This document shows, piece by piece, positions 57,320 through 63,509 of a stretch of DNA of 63,509 bases. The notes beneath the pieces are model-generated. The model was given only the letters and a program-made list of their open reading frames with translations, made no database searches and was not told the DNA's origin. The stretch spans positions 1 through 63,509 of the forward strand of contig NZ_SMKT01000035.1 in the NCBI RefSeq assembly GCF_004348735.1, in the 5' to 3' direction. Every line of letters starts with the position of its first letter. Position 1 is the first letter of the stretch. This DNA comes from Actinomadura sp. KC06. GTDB taxonomy: Bacteria > Actinomycetota > Actinomycetes > Streptosporangiales > Streptosporangiaceae. The position numbers were made by a program, and so were the translations under genes.

Positions 57320-59212
57320 TCACTGGATCACGAGCCTCGCGAGCCTGGTGCGCCGCGCGGGCGTCCCGCCGTCGCGGACGGCCTTCGCCAGCACGGGCCC
57401 GGCCGCCTGCACGACCGACAGGTGCCGCCCGGCCAGCCCGAACGCGACGGCCACCACCGGACGGGACAGGCCCTCGGGCGACATGACCGCGACCACGGCG
57501 GGACGGCGCGTCCCGCGGGCCTGCGCGACCGTCAGCGCCCAGCCGTGCCGCAGCCGGGACGCGTCCGCCGGGGCGACGACCGCGGAGCCGCCGGGGAACT
57601 CGACGTCCAGGCCGTGCGCGCCGCCGCCGGTGACCACCCCCGTCTCGCCGAGCGGGGCGTGCGGCAGCGCCGCGGCGACCACCACCCGGTCGCCGGGGTC
57701 CATGCCGCCGAACTTGCCGGGGCCGGGGTTCAGGCGCGCCTTGAGCGCCGCGTTGAGGGCGGTGGCGCCCGCGTCGCCGCCGCCGGCGGGCGCGACGACC
57801 TGGACGTTTTCGACCGGGATCCCCAGCGCGCGGGGAATCGAGTCGGTGACGAGCTGGACGGCGCGGTGCACCGCCTCGCCGGGGCTCTCGGCGGGCACGA
57901 TGACGACCTCGCGTCCTGGCGCGTCCACGGCGACGAGCTCGCCGCCGCGCACCGCCTCGGTCAGCTCGCCGAGCGGGCCGGACGGCGGCGCCGCGTCCAG
58001 CAGCACGACCGGCACCGTCTCGGACGCCTCCAGATCATCCAGCGGGCGGCCGGGCCCGGCGGGCGGCGGCGCGTCCGGCTCGGCGCACAGCACCAGGTGG
58101 GCGCCGTCCGGGCACGCTTCGACGAGCACGGCGCACAGCTCGACGTCGAGCGCGGACGCGTCCGTCACCAGGATCAGGTCGAGGTCGAGGGGGTTGCGTT
58201 CGCCGCGCCCGTAGACGACGGCGCCCGGCGCGGCGGACGGGTCGTCCCGCGGTTCCAGCAGCCGGTGCAGGCTCGTCACCGCGACGCCGTCACCGCCGCC
58301 GAGGCCGGCGGCGGCGCGGTCGGTGGGCGCGGCGACGGCGGTGCGTACGCCCTCACCGGCGGCGGCCGACGCGATCGCGACCACGGCGTCCGCGAGGTCG
58401 CCGGGCGTCCCGCGCAGGACGCTCACGCCGGTGCGCAGCGCGGCCGTGAGCGCGAGGGCGCGGTCCTCGGGCAGGCCGTCGCGCAGGCCCTTGACGGCCG
58501 CGTCGTCGAGCAGCGGCACGGCGGTGAGCGTCAGCCGCTGGAACCCCTCGGCCGCGGCCTCCTCGGCGAGCGCCCACCGCGCGGGGCCGAGCGTCTCCTC
58601 CGGCTCGGGCGGCTCGGCGTCCTCCTCGAACGACTCCTCGCCGAACTCGGGCTCCTCGGTGAGCGTGAGGACCTCCGCCTCGTCCAGCGCGGCCTCCACG
58701 GCGCCCTGCGGGTCGGCGACCTGGACGCGTTCCAGCGCGGACACCACCTCGGCGGCGGGCGTGACGGTGTGGCCGCCGCGCGCCGCCTCGGTCAGCACGT
58801 GCAGGACGAGGGCCCGTCCGCGCCGCAGGTCGTCGGGCCGCGCGTCCTGCCCGAGCAGCGCGCGGGCGAAGTGGTCGGCCTGGCGCGGCTGGACGCCGGG
58901 GACGCGCAGCAGCCGCCACGGGTCCTCGCGCAGCCGTCCGGCGGCGCCGGGCCCGAGGCGGGCGGCGGCGCGGGCCGCGAGCGGCGCCGGGACGCCGGTC
59001 TCGGAGAACAGGTCGGCGAGGGCGCGCAGCCCCTCCTGCGCGGTCGGCTCCGCCCCGTGCGGCGGCGGTTCCCGCACAGGGTCGCGGGGCGCGGCGGGCG
59101 GGGCAGCGGCGGCGGCTTCGGCGGCGCGCATCGCCTCGGCGGCGCGCGCCGCCCGCTCGGCCGCGGACGGTGCGCCGTTCTGCTCGGAGGGGTGCTCAGG
59201 GGTGTCGGTCAC
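57320..59212 (-). CDS. RecD2-like protein with lost ATPase motifs
   Basis: This 630-residue protein aligns with RecD2 helicases in order: helix-hairpin-helix region (about residues 65-115, DPWRLLRVPGVQPRQADHFA), ATPase domain, SH3-like insert (MDPGDRVVV) and C-terminal segment (WALTVAQARGTRRPAVV). Key motifs are gone: GGPGTGKTT is RGTPGDLADA (about 268-277), DEAS is TDAS (about 349), and VTVHKSQGSE is LTVAQARGTR. It cannot hydrolyse ATP in the usual way and may bind DNA through the HhH part. An acidic insert (EEPEFGEESFEEDAEPPEPE) is notable. GTG overlaps the aldo/keto reductase stop. Confidence 0.8.
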   Translation of the reverse strand: MTDTPEHPSEQNGAPSAAERAARAAEAMRAAEAAAAAPPAAPRDPVREPPPHGAEPTAQEGLRALADLFSETGVPAPLAARAAARLGPGAAGRLREDPWRLLRVPGVQPRQADHFARALLGQDARPDDLRRGRALVLHVLTEAARGGHTVTPAAEVVSALERVQVADPQGAVEAALDEAEVLTLTEEPEFGEESFEEDAEPPEPEETLGPARWALAEEAAAEGFQRLTLTAVPLLDDAAVKGLRDGLPEDRALALTAALRTGVSVLRGTPGDLADAVVAIASAAAGEGVRTAVAAPTDRAAAGLGGGDGVAVTSLHRLLEPRDDPSAAPGAVVYGRGERNPLDLDLILVTDASALDVELCAVLVEACPDGAHLVLCAEPDAPPPAGPGRPLDDLEASETVPVVLLDAAPPSGPLGELTEAVRGGELVAVDAPGREVVIVPAESPGEAVHRAVQLVTDSIPRALGIPVENVQVVAPAGGGDAGATALNAALKARLNPGPGKFGGMDPGDRVVVAAALPHAPLGETGVVTGGGAHGLDVEFPGGSAVVAPADASRLRHGWALTVAQARGTRRPAVVAVMSPEGLSRPVVAVAFGLAGRHLSVVQAAGPVLAKAVRDGGTPARRTRLARLVIQ

Positions 59213-60162
59213 GGGCTTCCCGTTGCGGTGTCGGAGACGTCGTCCAGCGCCGCCCGGATCTCGTTCGGCAGCGTCAGGTCCTCGCTCTCCAGTATCGCGG
59301 CCAGCTGCGCCGCCGTCCGGGCGCCGACGACCGGCGCGGCGACCCCGGGACGGTCGCGGACCCACGCGAGCGCGACCGCGAGCGGGGACCGGCCGAGGCC
59401 CTCGGCCGCCGTCACCACCGACTCCACGATGCGGGCGCACTCGTCGTCCAGGTACGGCTGGACGAAGTCGGCGTAGTGCGAGGCGGCGGCACGCGACTCC
59501 GCCGGGATGCCGGTGCGGTACTTGCCGGTCAGGACGCCCCGCCCGAGCGGCGACGACGGCAGCAGCCCCGCGCCCGCGTCCACCGCCGCGGGCACGACCT
59601 CCCGCTCGATGTCGCGGCTCAGCAGCGAGTACTCCAGCTGCGCGGACACGACGGGCGCGCGGCCCGGCCACGCGCGCTGCCACGCGGCCGCCTTGGACAC
59701 CTGCCAGCCCGCGTAGTTGGACACGCCGACGTACCGGGCCCGGCCGGACGCGACGGCCTCGTCCAGCGCCGACAGCGTCTCCTCCAGCGGCGTCGCCGGG
59801 TCGTACACGTGCAGCTGCCAAAGGTCGACGTGGTCGAGGTCCATGCGGTCGAGGGAGGCGTCCAGGGCGCGCAGCAGATGCCGGCGGGACCCGTCGTAGC
59901 GGCCGTTCGGCCTGATCGCGGCCTTGGTCGCGACGACGACGCCGTCCCGGTCGACGAGCTCGCGCAGCAGGTGCCCGAGGATCCGCTCGCTGTCGCCGCC
60001 GTTGTACACGTCGGCGGTGTCGACCAGCGTGCCCCCGGCCTCCACGAACGCGACGAGCTGCGCCGCGGCCTCCTCCGGGCCGGTGTCCTGCCCCCAGGTC
60101 ATGGTGCCGAGGCCCAGCCGGGACACCAGCAGCCCGCTCCGCCCGAGGTGACGCTCCTTCAT
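59209..60162 (-). CDS. Aldo/keto reductase
   Basis: This 317-residue barrel enzyme reduces a carbonyl compound with NADPH. The catalytic tetrad is visible: Asp and Tyr in DTADVYNGG, Lys in VVATKA, His in LWQLHVYDP. LGLGTMTWGQD opens the barrel and GVSNYAGWQ follows. The substrate is not known. The ATG has AAGGAGCG upstream. Its stop overlaps the start of the RecD2-like gene, so they are coupled. Confidence 0.9.
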   Translation of the reverse strand: MKERHLGRSGLLVSRLGLGTMTWGQDTGPEEAAAQLVAFVEAGGTLVDTADVYNGGDSERILGHLLRELVDRDGVVVATKAAIRPNGRYDGSRRHLLRALDASLDRMDLDHVDLWQLHVYDPATPLEETLSALDEAVASGRARYVGVSNYAGWQVSKAAAWQRAWPGRAPVVSAQLEYSLLSRDIEREVVPAAVDAGAGLLPSSPLGRGVLTGKYRTGIPAESRAAASHYADFVQPYLDDECARIVESVVTAAEGLGRSPLAVALAWVRDRPGVAAPVVGARTAAQLAAILESEDLTLPNEIRAALDDVSDTATGSP

Positions 60163-60186
60163 AGGCGGTCAATGTAGCGGTCCCGG

Positions 60187-60270
60187 CGAGCCGGACGCCG
60201 CCTGGCCAGCGCGGGACGCCGCCGGGTCGGCGCAGGACGCGGCGAGGTCAGGGCAGGACGCGGCCGGGTC
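60187..60270. repeat. Four 21-bp tandem repeats downstream of corA
   Basis: GGACGC recurs with exact 21-base spacing at 60193, 60214, 60235 and 60256. Units 2 to 4 share GC(A/G)GGACGC and a GGGTC or AGGTC end. The array fills the gap between the aldo/keto reductase start and the corA stop codon. It looks like a variable tandem repeat. Confidence 0.7.
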
Positions 60271-61249
60271 TAGAGCCAGCCGCTCCTGCGGAGGCGGCGG
60301 AACAGGAACACGCAGATCACCACGATCACGGCCACCACGGCGGGTACGACCACGTCCACTTCAGCTCGGGCATGTGGTCGAAGTTCATGCCGTAGATCCC
60401 GGCGATCGCTGTCGGCACCGCGATGATCGCGGCCCAGGCGGAGATCTTCCGCATATCTTCGTTCTGCTGCTTGCCGAGCAGCGCCAGATGCGCGGTCAGG
60501 ACGCTGTTGAGCAGCTCGTTGTGCGCGTCGACCTGCTCGTCGACGCGGAGCAGGTGGTCCAGGACGTCGCGGAAGTACTCGCGGGTCGAGCCGCACTCGG
60601 CGACCCGCCCTCTCACGATCTCCTGCAGCACCGGGATCAGCGGGTCCTCCGCGCTGCGGAACTCCAGCACCTCCCGCTTGAGGGAGTAGACGTCCTCGAC
60701 GACGTCCCGCGCGCCCGGGTCGAACACGGCCTTCTCCAGCCCGATGATGTCGATCTCGACCTCGTGCGCGACGATGCCGTACCGGTCGACGACCTCGTCG
60801 CACACCGCGTACAGGACGGCGGTCGCGCCGTGCTTGAGCAGCTCGGGCGCGTCCTCCAGCCGCTTGCGGACGGGCCCGAGCGGGTTGCCCGCGCCGTGCC
60901 GGACGGTGATGACGAAGTCCGGGCCGAGGAACACCATGATCTCGCCGACCTCGATGTCGGACGTCGCGTCGATGTAGGACAGCGTCTTCAGCACGATGAG
61001 CAGCGTGTCGTCGTAGCGCTCCATCTTCGGCCGCTGGTGCGCGGACACCGCGTCCTCGGCGGCCAGGGGGTGCAGTTGCAGCTCGTCCCTGACCAGTGCG
61101 AACTCGTCCTCGTCGGGTTCGTGCAGGCCGATCCAGACGAAGCAGTCGCCGTCGGCGCGGGCCAGGTCGAAGGCGTCGCTGATGTCGCCGTCGATGTCGC
61201 GGCGGGTCCCGTCGGCGTAGATGGCCTTGTCCACGATCACACGACGCAT
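60270..61249 (-). pseudogene. corA: CorA-type magnesium/cobalt transporter with a 3' frameshift
   Basis: The first 300 or so residues match CorA: a large cytoplasmic domain (FVWIGLHEPDEDEFALVRDE, HPLAAEDAV) and the first membrane segment with the selectivity motif YGMNFDHMPEL. The frame then stops at 60326 with the text WTWSYPPWWP. One frame over, VVAVIVVICVFLFRRLRRSG followed by WL and a stop at 60270 gives the expected second membrane segment and C-terminus. A single missing base near 60340 explains it. If real, the product lacks its second segment and should not transport; a sequencing error is the alternative. Confidence 0.8.
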
Positions 61250-61315
61250 TCTCCCGCATCCGGGCAGGGGACGGGCCGCGTCCCGCGATGACGGTCATCT
61301 CCTAGAGTGGCCGCT

Positions 61316-62041
61316 GTGACGACGCTTCTGCTGGTAAGGCATGGCCTGACCGCGATGACCGGCCCCGTGCTGGCCGGGTGGACGCCCGCGGTCCATCTCG
61401 ACGAGCGGGGCCGCGCGCAGGTCGCCGCGCTCGCCCGGCGCATGGCGCCGCTGCCGCTCGCCGCCCTCGTGTCCAGCCCCCTCGAACGCTGCGCCGAGAC
61501 CGCCGAGGCGATCGCCGCCGCGCGCGGGCCCGGGCGGGGCGCGCCCGTCGAGAAGATCGAGACGGACGAGCGGTTCGGCGAGGTCCGCTACGGCGACTGG
61601 ACGGGCCGTCCCCTCAAGGAACTCGCCGAAGAGCCCCTCTGGAAGGTCGTGCAGGCCCACCCGAGCGCCGTGACGTTCCCCGGCGAGGCCGGCGAGTCCC
61701 TCGCCGCCGCGCAGCACCGCGCCGTCACCGCCGTCCGCGACTGGAACGCGCGGATCGCCGCCGAGCACGGCCCCGACGCCCTCTACGCCGTGTGCAGCCA
61801 CGGCGACATCATCAAGGCGATCGTCGCCGACGCGCTCGGCCTCCACCTCGACCAGTTCCAGCGGATCCAGGCCGACCCGGCGTCGCTCACCGTGATCCGC
61901 TACACCGAAACGCGCCCGTTCGTCGTCCGCGTCAACGACACCGGCGGCGACATCGCCGCTCTCGTGCCCGAAACGTCCGGGGAAAGCGCCGGAAAAGACG
62001 GACTCGGGCCGGATGACGCGGTCCCAGGCGGCGGCGCGTAG
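61316..62041 (+). CDS. Histidine phosphatase family protein (MSMEG_4193-type phosphomutase)
   Basis: This 241-residue enzyme has the RHG motif in LLVRHGLTAM, RCAETAEAI as second Arg region, and the second catalytic His in VCSHGDIIKAI. It hydrolyses or transfers a phosphate; the substrate is unknown. GTG at 61316 is chosen because TAGAGT lies 7 bases before it, consistent with a leaderless start; GTG at 61307 is the alternative. It heads a conserved trio with DUF3090 and SCO1664-type genes. Confidence 0.88.
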   Translation: MTTLLLVRHGLTAMTGPVLAGWTPAVHLDERGRAQVAALARRMAPLPLAALVSSPLERCAETAEAIAAARGPGRGAPVEKIETDERFGEVRYGDWTGRPLKELAEEPLWKVVQAHPSAVTFPGEAGESLAAAQHRAVTAVRDWNARIAAEHGPDALYAVCSHGDIIKAIVADALGLHLDQFQRIQADPASLTVIRYTETRPFVVRVNDTGGDIAALVPETSGESAGKDGLGPDDAVPGGGA

Positions 62042-62044
62042 GGT
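62039..62044 (+). promoter_or_regulatory. -10 element for leaderless DUF3090 transcript
   Basis: TAGGGT lies 7 bases before the ATG at 62052 and no ribosome site is present. The same arrangement (TAGAGT, 7 bases, GTG) precedes the phosphomutase gene. Confidence 0.4.
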
Positions 62045-62051
62045 CTTTGTC

Positions 62052-62600
62052 ATGCCCGTCATCTCCTACGACCTGCCGGAGCGGTTCGTCGCCGGCGCCG
62101 TCGGGCGGCCAGGCGACCGCGCGTTCTACCTGCAGGCGCGCTCCGGACGCCGCGTCACCAGCGTCGGACTGGAGAAGTTCCAGGTCACGCTGCTGGCCGA
62201 GCGGCTGGAGGAGCTGCTCGACGAGGTGCTGCGGCGCAGCGGCGGCGAGGCCCCGGTGCCGGCCGTCACCCCGTCGGAGCTGGTCGACGACGGGCCGCTC
62301 GACCAGCCGGTCGAGGAGGAGTTCAAGGTCGGCACGATGGCGCTGGCGTGGGACCCCGACGACGAGCAGGTCGTCATCGAGGCGCAGGAGGTCACCGAGA
62401 CCGAGGAGGAGGCCGAGGTCGGCGAGGACGACCCCGCCATCGCCGTGCTGCGCGTCCGGATCAGCGCGGCGCAGGCCCGCGCGTTCGCCGAGCGGGCCCT
62501 GAAGGTCGTCGCGGCCGGGCGCCCGCCGTGCCCGCTGTGCGGCCTGCCCCTCGACACCGAGGGGCACGTGTGCCCGCGCCAGAACGGATACCTCGGCTGA
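62052..62600 (+). CDS. DUF3090 family protein
   Basis: This 182-residue protein belongs to a family restricted mostly to actinomycetes. It opens with SYDLPERFVAGAVGRPGDRAFYL, has GTMALAWDP in the middle and an acidic stretch (EAQEVTETEEEAEVGEDDP). It ends with a likely zinc site, CPLCG and CPRQNGY. Function is unknown, but it always accompanies the phosphomutase and SCO1664 families, which suggests one pathway. ATG at 62052 follows a -10 element, so the gene can also be transcribed separately. Confidence 0.88.
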   Translation: MPVISYDLPERFVAGAVGRPGDRAFYLQARSGRRVTSVGLEKFQVTLLAERLEELLDEVLRRSGGEAPVPAVTPSELVDDGPLDQPVEEEFKVGTMALAWDPDDEQVVIEAQEVTETEEEAEVGEDDPAIAVLRVRISAAQARAFAERALKVVAAGRPPCPLCGLPLDTEGHVCPRQNGYLG

Positions 62601-62720
62601 GATGACGCCCCCGTCCCGCTCCGTACCGATCTGCCCGGCGCGCCGCAGGTCCCGGCCCGTCGCGGACGAAATGGGCCCGTTGTGCTGGATCATGGACGGC
62701 GTGGCCGGAAGAATGAACGC

Positions 62721-63509
62721 ATGACGCAGTCCTCCCGGGACCGGGCGCCCGCGGGCGACGCCGCCGGAGGCGGCGCGCCCCGATGCCCGGTCTCCCCCCG
62801 CGACGCCGCCGCCGAACGGCTGCTGCGCGCCGGGCGGCTCAGCGTGGAGGGCCGGCTCGTCCAGGCGTCCAACGCCACCCTCTACTGCTCGATCGAGCAC
62901 GACGGGCAGGCCGCGGGCTGCGTCTACAAGCCCGTCGCGGGGGAGCGCCCCCTCTGGGACTTCCCGGACGGCACCCTCGCCGAACGCGAGGTCGCCGCCT
63001 ACGAGGTGTCCAAGACCATGGGCTGGGGCACCGTCCCGCCCACCGTCCACCGCGACGGCCCCTACGGGCCCGGCATGGTGCAGCTGTGGGTGGAGCCCGA
63101 CCCCGACGTCGACCTCGTCGCCCTGTCCCGCTCCGAGGACGAGGCCGTCCGCCGCATGGCGGTGTTCGACGCCGTCGTCAACAACGCCGACCGCAAGATC
63201 GGCCACCTGCTCCCGCCCGGCGACGGCCGCGTCTACGGCTGCGACCACGGCGTGTGCTTCTCCGTCGAGTACAAGCTCCGCACGGTGCTGTGGCAGTGGC
63301 GCGGCAAGCCGCTGACGCCCGAGGCGCTGGAGGCCCTCGCCCGCGTCCAGGACGGCCTCGCCGACGGCGCCCTCGGCACCCGCCTCTCCGAACTCCTCAC
63401 CCCCGACGAGGTGGACGCCACCCGCCGCCGCGTCGAGCTGATGCTCAAACACCGCATCCACCCCTACCCCCCAGAAGACTGGCCCGCCATCCCCTGGCCG
63501 CCCCTGTAG
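62721..63509 (+). CDS. SCO1664 family protein, PI3/4-kinase-like fold
   Basis: This 262-residue protein completes the conserved trio. It begins with a low-complexity stretch, then LSVEGRLVQASNATLYCSIE, CVYKPVAGERPLWDFPDGTL, and VFDAVVNNADRKIGHLL with GCDHGVCF. The NNADRKxxH and xDHGxxF segments resemble the catalytic and metal-binding loops of phosphatidylinositol 3/4-kinase-like enzymes. The substrate is not known. GGAAGA precedes the ATG. The stop codon is at the last base of the window. Confidence 0.87.
   Translation: MTQSSRDRAPAGDAAGGGAPRCPVSPRDAAAERLLRAGRLSVEGRLVQASNATLYCSIEHDGQAAGCVYKPVAGERPLWDFPDGTLAEREVAAYEVSKTMGWGTVPPTVHRDGPYGPGMVQLWVEPDPDVDLVALSRSEDEAVRRMAVFDAVVNNADRKIGHLLPPGDGRVYGCDHGVCFSVEYKLRTVLWQWRGKPLTPEALEALARVQDGLADGALGTRLSELLTPDEVDATRRRVELMLKHRIHPYPPEDWPAIPWPPL

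Noticed and set aside
60326..61249. Calling CorA a complete 307-residue protein
   Set aside because: The second membrane segment and the usual C-terminus are encoded in the next frame, so the short product is truncated.
1..63509. CRISPR arrays, transposases, integrases and a full biosynthetic gene cluster
   Set aside because: No regularly spaced repeats of CRISPR size, no DDE or tyrosine/serine recombinase motifs, and no PKS, NRPS or terpene synthase domains were seen.

Overview
The window is very GC-rich, codon use is strongly G/C at third positions, genes are densely packed on both strands with GTG/TTG starts and many 4-base stop/start overlaps, and the gene set includes dodecin, the phosphomutase/DUF3090/SCO1664 cluster, a MabA-InhA pair, DUF3099, DUF6457 and a 6C-like small RNA. 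This points to an actinomycete chromosome. The mix is most like the Streptosporangiales (Actinomadura and relatives), but that rank is an inference from gene content.

Layout. 1-5 kb: three tandem AIM24 proteins, a two-domain VOC protein, and an ABC-F ATPase with an unusual leader. 5-17 kb: an HTH protein, enoyl-CoA hydratase, secreted S15-type hydrolase, ABC exporter, sulfotransferase, Sir2, LD-carboxypeptidase, a glycerate kinase remnant, the divergent YczE/MocR pair and a CBS protein. 17-31 kb: an EphD-like hydrolase-dehydrogenase, M24 peptidase, fdhD, the selenocysteine tRNA, an acyl-CoA synthetase, selD, propionyl-CoA synthetase, an MFS/MarR pair, a strange selB and rtcB. 31.7-34.4 kb: a zone of decayed small genes, a peptidoglycan-binding protein and a frameshifted lectin-like gene. 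34.4-41.9 kb: a lipase-like hydrolase, moaA-mobA-DUF6457, an MFS exporter and a MarR-TDO-KMO tryptophan catabolic unit. 41.9-51 kb: IcmF mutase, a BtuF-like protein, acyl-CoA dehydrogenase, a substrate-binding/VWA protein next to a pseudokinase, and the small RNA. 51-63.5 kb: DUF3099, dodecin, TldD/TldE, FabG-InhA, a degenerate RecD2-like protein, aldo/keto reductase, a frameshifted CorA and the phosphomutase/DUF3090/SCO1664 cluster.

Functional themes. FdhD, tRNA-Sec, SelD, SelB, MoaA and MobA together would serve a molybdenum- and selenocysteine-dependent formate dehydrogenase. Neither that enzyme nor selA is in the window. Propionate and branched-chain acyl-CoA use is suggested by PrpE, IcmF, the acyl-CoA dehydrogenase and the acyl-CoA synthetase. 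TDO and KMO convert tryptophan to 3-hydroxykynurenine with no kynureninase nearby.

The most noteworthy signals are three proteins that keep a recognisable fold but have lost catalytic motifs (SelB GTPase domain, Ser/Thr kinase, RecD2-like helicase), a possible leaderless-uORF attenuator before the ABC-F gene, a 6C-like RNA with its own promoter and terminator, and a 20-bp palindromic repeat placed between translationally coupled genes. All family calls are from reading the sequence; no database search was run.
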